DNA from: Symsagittifera roscoffensis
Taxonomy: Eukaryota > Xenacoelomorpha > Acoela > Convolutidae
Length of the DNA stretch: 64,000 nucleotides
Reading direction: 5' to 3'
Assembly (NCBI RefSeq): GCF_963678635.1
Contig: NC_087069.1
Coordinates: 36,995,959 to 37,059,958, forward strand
Both the position numbers and the translations under genes were made by a program. Positions 48,669 to 59,610 of this stretch are shown here, one piece after another. The first letter of the stretch is position 1; each line of letters starts with the position of its first letter. The notes beneath the pieces are model-generated. The model was not told the DNA's origin. It did no database searches and saw only the letters and a program-made list of their open reading frames with translations.

Positions 48669-49665
48669 TTTTTGTAACTTTAGCCGAACTGTTGCAACCG
48701 ATCATAATCTCTTTTTCTACTGCAACCTCAGTCCTGGTGAACTTTCTCAGTAATTTCAGTTTAAAAGAAGCGCTCTGAGCAAAATCCGGCTTTATATTTG
48801 ATTTATTATCTTGCAATTGAACCCATCTTGCAAAACAGGAAGTCGGAACAAAAAATGAAGGTCAAAAGTGGTGTCAATGTTATGAAAAATTTGCAGCCAA
48901 ATGTAAACTTAAATAAATAAATCAAAAGTTGACAAAATTTGTTTTCACATGGCGGAGTAAGTAGTTGGTACAAAAATAGCAAATTATAGCAAGGATAGCG
49001 TTTATGGTACTAATAGCACAAAGTTTTCCGAACATAGTTCTAAGAAAATGCAACAAAGTTTTTTCAAATTATTGTCTTATTTTTTCGACGAGGTGTGATC
49101 AAAGAGCTGAACAAAAAACTAGGGATTAGTTATATTCGACAGCCATACTAAATAGGCAAATTAAAAATCAATTTTTGTAGAAAAATTACTAACGAAAAAA
49201 TTTTGAAAAAAATTGTAGTTTTTGAATTTTTGAAAATTTTGATTCTCGCTCGAAATAAGACGTAAAATTAAATATTTCAAGCCAGTTTTTCTTGACACTA
49301 AGAATTTTATTTTGAAATTTTTAAATGTTCTTCAAATCACTACTGTAAGGGTTTTAATAAGATATATCACTCAACCCAGTCCGATGATTATTTATGGTAC
49401 CTGATTTTGCATGGAAAACTAAAAGAAAAAAAAACTAAAACCGACCCGAATACAAAGTTCCTCCCCAAGTAATCAAAAAATTATTTTAATAAAAACGCAG
49501 AATACGGTACAAGACAATTTTTTGCATAATGACAAACGGTCATAAATGATGGTTGCATAAAACAAATACAAGTGGTTAATTTTTTTGACTTCTGATGATA
49601 ATTGAAGATGAAAAGTCATGTTGACTATAATGCTTACTGAAAGTTAAGCCCAAAACTTTTATTTT

Positions 49666-50027
49666 ATGATGTGTCACCAAGCTTTAATTATTACTTTTCT
49701 CTGCTTTTTGCTCATTTTAAACCCTGCAGTTTTTGCAGAGAAAATTTCTGAAGACGCTGTTTCATTCAAAAACTCGAGCGACATGCCATATTTTGTCAAA
49801 ATTCACAGAATAGACACAGAACCATCTTTTTCACTGAACTTTTGTGCAGGTACAAGAATCAGCGCTAATTTTGTTCTGACTGCTGCGGCTTGTGTCACGA
49901 ATACAGATTATGCGAATGATACGAACCCTGCTGTATACATTTCACACCTAGGAACAGGAGCAGAGAATGGAAATGGAGCGGCAAAAGTCACCAAAGTGAA
50001 TGGGCCGTTCCATATTTCAGATGACAA
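49666..50027 (+). CDS. Protease-homolog exon 1
   Basis: Signal peptide and N-terminal barrel. Tandem ATGs at 49666 and 49669 are equally possible starts. Ends GAC-AA before GTACGT. Confidence 0.8.
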
Positions 50028-52732
50028 GTACGTCTGTTAAATTACATTTCTTTCTTATTTAAGTAATCGCTATGGATTTTTGAAATGCTACATTAGTATT
50101 GAATGTGTCAGCGCAGAAGCATTCTTTTTAGATCGAGCTCGCCCAAATCGTGAAACACTTTGTTTTGCCAATTTTTTTTACACCGAAGTATCTTTGAGAA
50201 CGTATCAATTTTGCTTTTTGGACACTTCTTGGAATTGTTGTATCGGCTAAAAATTTAGGCTCCTTAAGTAATATATTTTTTCTTTTACTACTCTAGTAAC
50301 TAATTTTACTGCTACTCTACGCAGTGAATTACCAGACTAGCAAAAGAAAAAATAATGAAGAATCGACTGCGACAGTTGCTAACCTTGATGAGCGAGACAT
50401 CGACATTTTCAGAAAACTCATTTTATGATTGTTAAAAGCATTTGGGATATTTAACTTTCGAAAAGCTTAAATTGAGTCAATAAACACCTGAGGTCAAAAC
50501 TAGTATGACAGTTACCACATTCAACAAAGGTTATAATTTTTTTCGTTTTTCTGATTTTGGGCAATCTAATTGAGCCAATTTTTTGAGCGAATAACATGTT
50601 GACCTAATTGAGCGAATAAAATTTGAAGCAAAGTCACAAAAAAGAATTGGTAACTGTATTGAAAACTTTTTAAGCTAGCTCGAATCACGATAAAAAAAAT
50701 TGAATGTTGCAAATTACTGAATTTTATCAGAAGAGTGTTTAATTTCCCTGAATTTTCGTGAAAAATTTTACTTTGATTTTCTGATACAAGAAGTTTTCTA
50801 ATTTCCTAGTTTGTGTAGCTCATTCATAATTTAAAAGCATGCTATTTCAGATTTTGCGAGTGTTTTATTGTTCCGACTTTCGATACGAAAGTAACAGAAT
50901 ATTTGTGCTCGGGGTGGGTTTTTTTTTCTTCAGACAAATTTCGACTTTTTAACTAGCCATTTTTGACGGAATATTTTTTTATATCATTCGAAAGGTATTG
51001 TTGTCCTGAGCTCAAATTTGAAAAGATATTTCACCTGTGATCATTTTTCGTAAAGAGACGGGGGTTTAAAGATTGCCATTTTGGTCAATTTGGGACAATT
51101 AACGCGCGATATATTTCGCGCTATTAACGCGTACGCTGAGAGTTAATCCGTCTTAGAAATCGTTCCAAATTGGTTAAAAGAAGCTTGTTTGATTTAATTG
51201 GTTTGTTACAAGGAGCGAAATCTATCCTTTTGTACTTTAAATGGCGTGTGGGGGGATGATTTTCATTAAAAATTTTAAATTTTAGGAAAATTTTTTTTCA
51301 TTTTGTTTTATTTTATTGAATTTTTTAATGTTATTACTGCTCCATAAACCTTAAAGGGCAGTCGGAACTTTCAGGGCTTCGGCCTGATACGAGCAGTCTT
51401 GTTAGGGTTTTTAAATTACTTTTTAAAGACATAATTTGTAGGTGAACTTATCCAGTAGCATGTTTATTATTCTATATTTTAATAACGGGTGATTATTGTT
51501 GTAATTTTCAGGTCATCAGATTTGAAACAATTCTCAGTTATTATAACTGGAGAATAACTCATAGCTTGATTTTACAATTATTTGTCAGTGTTAAGGAAAA
51601 ACTTACAAAAACTGATCGCAAAGTCGAAAACCGACCATTTTCAACAAGGATATGATTTTCTGATTCAAAAAATTTTCTAATTTTGTAGTTTGTGTAGCTC
51701 ATGCATTAAGATTGAAGTTATTTTTGGAATAGTCTAAAATCATTTGAAAATATTCATCAGTCTAAAATCTTCATTTTTTAGTGCAAGAAGACTAGTTCAA
51801 ATAATTTTTTGCTAAGAAAAAATTTATAAAAATCACAAAGTTTTCAAATCAGTTTTCAAAATACAGACCGATAAATTTTTTGTTTAATAACACATTTCTG
51901 AGATTAATTATTTACTCTTAATCCAATTTGGCAATTATATCTGAGTTGTTTAATTTGTCATTGACAGTTACCACATTCAGCAAAAGTTAGAAATGAAGTT
52001 CGATAAATTTAAAAAATTGTTTAAATTCGCAATTTTGAAACTTGCACAACTAATCAAAACTCGAATCATTATTATAATTCAGATTAATTAATTATTTTAA
52101 TCTGACTATTACATTTTTATTATACCGACATAATGAAAAAATCACTTAATGATCCAGAAAAAAAAACAAAAATATCTTAGAAAGTCTAAGAACTTCAACG
52201 TGATAGTTTTTGCCCCACACTATGTAATTGGAAAAAAGTTTACGTGTTTTTTAATCTTAAATGGAATATAATCCACTCAAAATAAATGCAACGTTATTTT
52301 TTACCGCTACTGTGAAATTTTCCGGGATATTTTTTTGTATCCAATATCATAGAAAATCTTTTGCATTTCGAGAGTGCTGATCAATTTTCAAAACATTTCA
52401 GAACGCTGGCCTTAATAAATTTCCACTTGGATGGTGACATCGACGAAAGCACGAACCAGAAGCCGAAATGGATTCGGCCTTGTCAGCCGGATGATATTGT
52501 CGCCAATAACACTAGTTTGGCAATAATAGCAACAAAATCAAAAGATGATTCCAAGATAATCAAGCATCCAGAAGTTCTAGAAGTTACCAGAGTTAGAGAA
52601 AATCGGACAGGTTGTCACTCAGAAAACGCTGTATGCCTCATTGGTGCAAATGGAACCTTATCTTGTTTTGGTGACCCAGCGTCTCCTCTGCTTGTGAACG
52701 TCAGGCTCAATAATACCCAGGTCGAGATTTGA
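49666..52732 (+). CDS. Secreted S1-fold serine protease homolog, catalytically dead
   Basis: Two exons, 49666-50027 and 52402-52732, joined in phase (donor GTACGT, acceptor CATTTCAG); about 230 aa. A signal peptide (MMCHQALIITFLCFLLILNP, cleavage after VFA) precedes a chymotrypsin-fold body: LNFCAGTRISANFVLTAAAC, then DDKTLALINFHLDG, then LSCFGDPASPLLV. Compared with active S1 proteases the catalytic His is Ala (TAAAC for TAAHC), the Asp is Thr (KTLAL for DIAL) and the Ser is Pro (GDPASP for GDSGGP). The 42-58 type cysteine pair remains. No IVGG activation site is present. The frame ends about 40 residues before a normal S1 C-terminus, so another exon (see 52986) or truncation is likely. Such homologs often act as binding or cofactor proteins; the role here is unknown. 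Confidence 0.8.
50870..51403 (+). repeat. R2 dispersed repeat, best full copy
   Basis: About 534 bp in the protease-homolog intron. Begins GTTCCGACTTTCGATACGAA. Ends with ACTGCTC..., GTCGGAAC, CAGGGCTTCGGCCTG, ...GAGCAGT: ACTGCTC and GAGCAGT pair over 7 bp, and GTCGGAAC is the complement of the first 8 bases of the repeat. Confidence 0.8.
52402..52732 (+). CDS. Protease-homolog exon 2
   Basis: Begins with the last base of a Lys codon, then TLALINFHLDGDIDES. Contains four NxT/S sites and CFGDPASPLLVNVRLNNTQ. Stop TGA at 52730-52732; a possible donor CCCAG|GTCGAG at 52721 could skip it. Confidence 0.75.
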
Positions 52733-52985
52733 TCCAAAACTTGAAGCAAATTTTGAAGTTTTGCGCATCATCAATTTGAGATCAAATCATCAATTTGAGA
52801 TCAATGTCTTAATTTGGCGTCGACAATTTTGACCTGTTTTTTTTCTTATATAAAGATTTTGAGAGAAGTTTGTTGAGTTTCTCACAAGAGTTCCGTAAAG
52901 CTTTTAAGATACTTCTTTTTAGAAAAGTTTGATGAGTTCATTTAACCTGTTTAAAGGTAATTTCTACAATCAATGCGACCCGTTT

Positions 52986-53132
52986 TTGTTGCTTGGTGTG
53001 GAACTCGTCTTTTTTAACTCTCAATCAAAGAGACAAAAGTGTTCTTTTAATACAGCTCGGCCTTTTTCCACTATCGTTTCCACCTTGCAAATTTTCTATT
53101 TCAGTTTCTACTTATGCATGCTTCATAGCTAA
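52986..53132 (+). other. Possible C-terminal exon of the protease homolog
   Basis: Reads LLLGVELVFFNSQ, then QKCSFNTARPFSTIVSTLQI, which resembles the S1 ending (G-V..., Cys, P-x-F/Y-T-x-V-S). No acceptor in the matching phase was found, so it may be a decayed exon. Confidence 0.3.
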
Positions 53133-53246
53133 ATGCGGGACTTTTTGTCATATGGTGACGAAGAACAAAGGTGTTCAGGGCAGTTAATTTGTTTCACAAT
53201 GTGAAATTAATTTAATTACATTTTGGCAACATTGAAACAAATTATC

Positions 53247-53600
53247 AAAGAGTCTATGAACGTAGTTCAGACTCTTATAGGTCGTGATGTTTTTCGTTTA
53301 TTTCATTCAAAAGAAAAGTCTTAAAATTGGCTCAAGCTCAATTGCAATTTTTTGTAGTTTGACTTTTGATTTAATTAAGTGTTCAGTTCAATTCCTTGAT
53401 TGAAAGAAGGAAAACTCCGCTATTGAATAGCTAAATTGTAGAAGTCGCGGAAAACGTTATCAATTTCCAGTTTCAAAATTGGGTTTCAGTTTTCAGATTT
53501 CTTAGTGGAAAAAAATTCACGTATTGATCAAGTTATCTCAATTTTCAAAAGAGTGCCAATCATAAACTGTTCTAGAAATTCAAAAAGACTTAAATTATTT
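53247..53600 (+). repeat. R1 dispersed repeat, 5' part
   Basis: Begins CAAAGAGTCTATGAACGTAG, keeps AAGTCTTAAAATTGGCTCAAG, TAGAAGTCGCGG and CCAATCATAAACTGTTCTAG, then breaks off before the 3' end. Confidence 0.7.
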
Positions 53601-53659
53601 TTCTTGAAAATTTTTGATTAAAAAAATTATATTTTTGATCAGATTTTCAAAGAAAAAGC

Positions 53660-53924
53660 GGAACAATTATGATTGGAGTGTTTTTTAGTCATTTTTTGAC
53701 TGTTTGACTAAAATTTTTCGACTGAAAATTTATATACCAGCTGAAGGATACTGTTGCCCAGAACTCAAACTTGAAATAAAATTATTTACCTGTGTTTTTT
53801 TTTCGTAAAATTTTGGGTGTTCAAAAATAGCAAAGTTGGACAATTTGGGATAATTAACGCACAATATAGTGCGTTCTTCTAACACGAGTAAATAGTGAGT
53901 TGTTGTCCAATTGTTGAAAAAAAG
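53660..53924 (+). repeat. R2 dispersed repeat, truncated
   Basis: Central R2 words (TTACCTGTG, GGACAATTTGGGATAATTAACG) without the foldback end. It stops exactly where the inverted-terminus element at 53925 begins. Confidence 0.55.
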
Positions 53925-53967
53925 TCATTACGAGGCCAAACTGTGCATTCTGTGCATGGTAAGCGGA

Positions 53968-54312
53968 TTCTGCAACAGGCCCAAACCAGATTTGTCGCGG
54001 AATCCGCAACATTGCTACAATTTTTTGATCTTCTTTGCTGTTTTGGATTCCAAAAACATACCTAAACACTGTACCGTTCAAAATAGCTCTGAAATTAGTC
54101 AAATTTGCGGAATCCGCAAGCGTGTTTGCGGAATCCAGAAGAACATGTGGAATCCATAAACAAATAGTGAGACATGTGTATAATTGAATTCAGCTGTTGC
54201 GGAATCTGCGACTGTAAGCGGAATCCGCAAAGTTTAAGTGGAGTCCGCAAATTGTTAAGAGGAATCCGCAAATTGTAAGTGGAATCTGCATTTTGTTTGC
54301 GGATTCCGTTCA
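53968..54312. repeat. Subterminal GCGGAATCCGC palindrome cluster, left
   Basis: About ten copies or variants of TTGCGGAATCCGCAA, spaced 15-40 bp, with GTAAG/TTAAG between several. Confidence 0.8.
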
Positions 54313-54394
54313 CACATATATATGTGCAGTAGCGTTTAAAATTATATCTTTTAATTACTACGCTGATCAGCTACCAGTTGGAATGCCAAATGTT

Positions 54395-54612
54395 TGATCT
54401 CAATTCCAGTCAAATACCGAACTTCGATCTCAAATCCTGTCGAACATGCCCAACTGCGATCTCAATTTTTGTCAAAACTACGCAACTTCGATATCATTTC
54501 AATTTCTGTCAAACATACCCAGCTTCAATCTCACTTCCTACAAACACTTAACTTCAATCTCAATTTATATGATCAATCTCATTTCCTGCCATCTCAACTC
54601 CTGCCAACTGAA
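54395..54612. repeat. Tandem repeat, unit about 35-40 bp
   Basis: Word AACTTCGATCTCAATTCCTG, then TCAAACATACCC, recurs about six times with changes. The open frame across it has no coding features. Confidence 0.75.
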
Positions 54613-54899
54613 CAAACGGAAGTAAATTTATTCGTCAGTTCATTCCTAGCCATTCAAATCAAACAAAAAACTTTTAATTTAGCCATACTGAAATTTTTTC
54701 AAATTTTGAAACCAGAACATAATTTGATAAGGCAATATTTCCAGGACTATATATTCGTATTTTTGAACTTAAAAAGTAATTCTGCTGTAATTCAAGTTTT
54801 GGTATTTTTATCTAATACTAAATTACTCAATTTAGTTAAATAGATCATTTACTCCCTGTGAACAAAATGATTCAAATAGTTTATTGACTCCCACGAACA

Positions 54900-56230
54900 A
54901 TTTTGACCAGCCAACATAATTTTCAGACCACAACACATACTGGAAACAGTAAAAATAATACGGAAAATTAGAATACGGTTGTATTCAAAAGCTAAGAGAA
55001 AAACAAACAGTCATAACAATTAGTAAACAGTTTAAGTAATTTTTTCTCCATGACGGCATCTAAATAACAGCTGCCCTCTAGTTGAATTAAAAACAGACAA
55101 GGCAAAAAGCTCACGTCTTACCACTAGCCAGAAAAATGTAAAATGTAGGGACACATACCAAAAAAGAATTACTTTTACGCACAAACAAAATTGGAAAATT
55201 TTCAAGTACGAAAAAACCAAATGGCCCGTCGAACTAGTCCATTGACAAGGTTACGTACGTTTTAAGCTGGACTCAAGAGCTCGTCAACCACAAAACTCTA
55301 AAAGATATAGCAGAGAGCCAAAATTATCAAGATAGAAACGTAAAAGTAGTTTTCGATTGGAACGACCATCATATCAAAACACAGGAAAGCTCAAGTGTAA
55401 AATTTATGCTGACTCAATAGTGCACACATCTAGAGAAAAAGTTTAAACATTTCGAACGAAGAATCCAAATTTTCAAAGATTGAGATGGTTTCTGAGAAAA
55501 AAAATTTAAAAAGTTTTGGCCGGTCTCTATCTATTCAGCTATAAATGTGACCAACTCAATTTTGTACATGGCTAAAGCCAAATATGCGCCTAATTGACCC
55601 TTGCAAAAAAAAATTTCGTTAAAAAAATTTATACTTTCAGGACTCTGAACATCGTATAAAAAAACTTAACAAAAATTTAGTTTGACAATCTGAAAAACAC
55701 TTAACACTCTAAAAAAAACAACCACGTATCAAAAAACTGAAAAAAATAAACACCAAGTTATAAATTTTGATCTACTGTAAAACGGTTGTTTCATGATTTT
55801 AAGTAACGTTTTGACTTCAAAAACTTGTTAAAAATTCAAATTTCTGAAACAACTCCTAAAAACCTGTCAAAATTTACCTCGTTTTCCCGACACTCCAGAA
55901 GATGCATTTTTCAATTTGAAAAAAAAAACCGACCTGATCTTTTTTCCTAATGGCAAAAAATCAATAAAAATCAAAAAAAGTAGTTTTGTGACAATGCTAT
56001 GCTGAAAAAATGTGGAGCGAAACAGTCCTCCCGCAAACAGCAAAAAAAACACCGTAAAAATTAAGTTTTAGCAAAAAAATTTTGTTTTGATGATAAGGAC
56101 GAATATTTTTGCTCAGAGATCCCACTATCTGCCCCATAAAAAAAACTCTGGCAAGCTTTGAGCAACAGTTATTTGAGACGGGTCAGTTGCTTGAGAACAA
56201 AACATTCAGATCTCTAAATTTGTTTAAGGA
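54900..56230. other. Interior of the inverted-end element, nothing recognised
   Basis: AT-rich; no transposase motif, exon or tandem array seen. Confidence 0.4.
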
Positions 56231-56233
56231 TTG

Positions 56234-56271
56234 TGAGTTAGCTATTCAGAAAGATTTAAATAGCTAACTCA
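56234..56271. repeat. 13-bp perfect inverted repeat
   Basis: TGAGTTAGCTATT (56234-56246) and its complement (56259-56271) around a 12-nt loop. Confidence 0.8.
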
Positions 56272-56504
56272 TGATTTCGCTCTGTCAACTCATCTTAAAT
56301 ACTATCTTTATAATTTGAATTCACGCTCCCAAATACTGAATCCAAAAAACTGAATCTCAAGTACTGAATCCCAAATACTGGGCTAATATGTCAAACCAAT
56401 AATGAATTAACGCAATTACCGAATTAACTCATTGAATTTACAAATTCAATTTGCAAAAACTAAAGTGTGAAATCCATCAATTTAGTTAACCAACGTTTTA
56501 AGGT

Positions 56505-56680
56505 TTGTTCGTGGATTCCGCTGACAATGGTTTTAAATTGCGCAAGTGCATATGCAAATTTTGCCGATTCCACTTAAATTTGCAGATTCCACTTACATTT
56601 TGCGGAATCCGCTCACTGTTATGGAATCCAGAACAACTAGCTATTTTTGATTGTTGCGGAATCCGCAACAAAAAACGTGC
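56505..56680. repeat. Subterminal GGATTCCGC cluster, right
   Basis: Same words as the left cluster, mostly in the opposite orientation (GATTCCACTTA, GCGGAATCCGC, TTGCGGAATCCGCAAC). Confidence 0.8.
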
Positions 56681-56849
56681 TGACACTATTTACGTGACAA
56701 GCATATGCACGCGGAAATACGTAAATCTTGTAAGTGGAATTCATTTACATTTTGGAACATCATGAAATACTTTTCTCTGGAATCCAAGAAATACAGACAC
56801 AAAGTTGTGCGCCTACGCAGTGCACAGTTTGGCCTCGTAATGATATTTA

Positions 56850-57270
56850 TGCTTTGAGTGTTTTTTTATCCAGTCATTTTGTGGCTTTTTTGACTAATTG
56901 TTGTGATACCACCATAAAAAAACATCCTTGGCTTGAGCTCATTTCCAAACAAGTTTTTACCTGTCAACTTTTTTTGTTCAGCTACAGGGTGTTGAAAATT
57001 GCGTATTTTGCCACTTTACGACAATTAACTCGCGATGTATTGCTTTTTTATAACACGCTTGAATTGCGGATTAATGCTTTCCAACTTGAATTGATAAGAG
57101 ACGCTAAACATTTTTTGTAATTTCTATGAGCAGGTAGGAGTAAGTTGAAGCAAAGACTGCTTTTTTAAAAGTATTTGGTCAAAATTTCCACCACAAAAAT
57201 TTTTAATTGGTCTTTAAGTGCAGTCGGAGCATTCAGGACTTCGCTCTGACATACGAGCAGTCTTTTTTTC
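56850..57270 (+). repeat. R2 dispersed repeat, copy right of the element
   Basis: Has TTTTTACCTGTCAA, GACAATTAACTCGCGATG and the foldback end GTGCAGTCGGAGCATTCAGG, ACTTCGCTCTGACATACGAG. Immediately followed by an R1 end motif (CTTGCGTTCATAGACTTTTT). Confidence 0.6.
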
Positions 57271-59194
57271 TAGTTACTTGCGTTCATAGACTTTTTCAGC
57301 TGTCTGTCTGTTGACTATGTGAAAAAATTAAACTCACATGGGTGGATTGTACAAGAGCCAAAAGCTCAGAAGCTCGAATTTTGGTAATTTTCACGATATT
57401 TATTTTTGAAGTTGAAACGTTTTTAAGTCTTTTGAGTTTCAATTTTTGCCCCAATTAATTTGGGAAGGATCTCGATCCGGCTCCGGGTAAACTTAAAAAG
57501 AACAACACTGGGACCAACATTAAAAAGGAGATTCAGCAATGTTTGTATGGAGTCATGACAGAGAAATCCTTCTGGTGTGGAGAGAAAGCTACGACTTCAG
57601 GGTGTCCCATTACTATTCGTGGATTGAAAAAATCCTGGCCATGACGATCACATCGAATCACACGACAAGAGAAGCGACCAGACTTGGAGTTCCGATATCT
57701 AACTCTGGTTTGACAAAAAAAAATCTGGAAGTTGAAGGTTTTCTAGATGTACAAACATTTTGAGAAAAGAAGCTAAACTTTCAAATTTTTCAATATACTT
57801 ATAGCACTGAATCAGTTTAAGACAGAAGCTATATAAAAAGGACCAGTGAAATTTTTTGCTGCATGAAGACAGACCAAATTATATTAAGTATCTGATTACC
57901 TAATGAAAACAACCTTATAATTTCAAGTTTTTTTTAAAAAGTCTGTTTTTTACTCTTACATCTTGCGTTCATGAATATTTGTCATTTTTTTGTTGGCTAT
58001 GTTTTTCAATAGCTTCAAAAAACCGGAAAATTGAAAAAATTAATTGACACTTCCACGGAAAATTTAGAGATAATATCCAACAGGCGTCGCACTTTTGACG
58101 CACGCTTTTTAACTCAACGCTAAATAAATGTTAAGATCATTGAAACCTATAAATGATTGTTTGATCAGTGAAAACTTCATTTGTTAGTTCAACAAAGACG
58201 AGTTTTAAATTAACTTTTGTCTTTCTGGCTATTTTCGCTCACTTCAATTTTTTTTCTGCTTTGGAAATCAATTTGCGCTCCGCTTTTATTCAGTTACATT
58301 CATCAAAATCATGTGGTCATTCATCCGGTCCTTTTTGATTTCTAACAACCTTCTGCTTGAAAAAAATAAAAAAAGTAGTGATGGCGGGTCAAATGGGTTG
58401 ACGAGAAATTAAAATCAATTTAAATATTAGCAGTTGAAAGTAGAAGAAAAAGATTGAAATTTTACTTTCAAAAATTGGTCTTAAAAAAAAGTAGTCTCTA
58501 CTGAAAAAAAGAGACAATTTTAAAAATTTTGGGATTATATAAATCACAAATACGAACTTGCTTTGAAAAATATTCTCGATGTCCCTAGAAAAAATGAAAT
58601 AAAGGAAGTATACTTTTGGAAAAAACTCCGTATAATTAACACAAAGGCGACGCAGAGCTTCGCACCACTGCGATACAACACGAACATAAAAAACTAGAAG
58701 TCCCGGAAAAATGAAAACAAAAAAACTGGGTAAACCAAAATGTTCCCAAACCTCAATAAAACATACCTAGGCGCCGAGTTAAAGCTAGAGGTAACTGTTT
58801 ATTTTTTTAAAGTTCGTTAAACTGATGGGAAAAATAGGTAATTTCAAAAATTGGATTTCGGGTTGTCCCAGTACCATTCGTGGATCAAAAAAATCCTGGC
58901 CATGTCGACCACATCGAAGTCCTTGTGAAGAGAAGTGACTAGACCGGGAGTTGCGATGTCTAACACGGGTTTGACAAAAAAATTTCGAATTTGAGTTACA
59001 AACTTTTTGAGAAAAGAAGCAAAATTTTCAAATTCTTCAATATACTTAAAGCACTGAATCAGTTTTAGACAGAAGCTATATAAAAACGACTAAGGAAGTT
59101 TTTTTGTTGCATGAGGACGACCCATTTTATTTTAAGTATCTCATTACCTAATAAGAACAACCTTATAATTTCAAGGTTTTTTATATAGATGTTT

Positions 59195-59610
59195 TTCTTA
59201 TTAAAAGCCATAAACGTAGTGAAACTCTTTCAAATTTTTGCGGTTTGATTTTCGATTTATTTAAAAAATCAGTAAATTTCTACATTTTGTCTGTTCGAAG
59301 GAAGTCAAACTCCAGAATCGAACACCAAAAACGTAAAGGTCACTAAAAACGTGATCGACTTCTAGTACTAAAAGTGGAAGTTAATTGTCATATGTTCCAG
59401 CAGAATATAAACTTTGTCTAACGATCCAGTTTTCGTAAATGGTTAAAACTTATCACCAATTGTTCTTAAAACTCAAAAAGCTTCAAGAATATACAATTGT
59501 TTCTTTGAAAACTGAAATTTCTATTTTTTTGTAATGTCTGTTTTTTTTACTTTTATTTTCTTGCGTTCATAAAAATTTGTCACAATTTTGTTGACTATGT
59601 TTTTTCAATA
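59195..59610 (+). repeat. R1 dispersed repeat within R3
   Basis: Keeps AACGTAAAGGTCACTAAAAA, CGTGATCGACTTCTAGT and the end CTTGCGTTCATAAAAATTTG, GTTGACTATG. Confidence 0.65.

Larger units (their letters stand above)
53925..56843. mobile_element. Putative 2.9-kb element with 23-bp perfect inverted ends
   Basis: 53925-53947 (TCATTACGAGGCCAAACTGT...) and 56821-56843 are exact reverse complements. Both subterminal regions (53960-54310 and 56505-56680) are packed with GCGGAATCCGC palindromes and variants in opposite orientation. The interior shows no transposase. Subterminal repeats of this sort suit a hAT/CACTA-like non-autonomous element, but no clear target duplication was seen. Confidence 0.6.

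Noticed and set aside
51335-51403. Hammerhead ribozyme in the R2 foldback end
   Set aside because: A GTC and a CTGAT are present, but the CUGANGA and GAAA core strands are not both in place.
54394-54843. 149-codon open frame
   Set aside because: Its first half is a ~38-bp tandem repeat and its second half is AT-rich low-complexity sequence; no motif.
57539-57763. 74-codon frame reading SYDFRVSHYYSWIEKILAM
   Set aside because: The same DNA recurs at about 58862 and 62165 with stops and indels, so it is repeat sequence. No family recognised.
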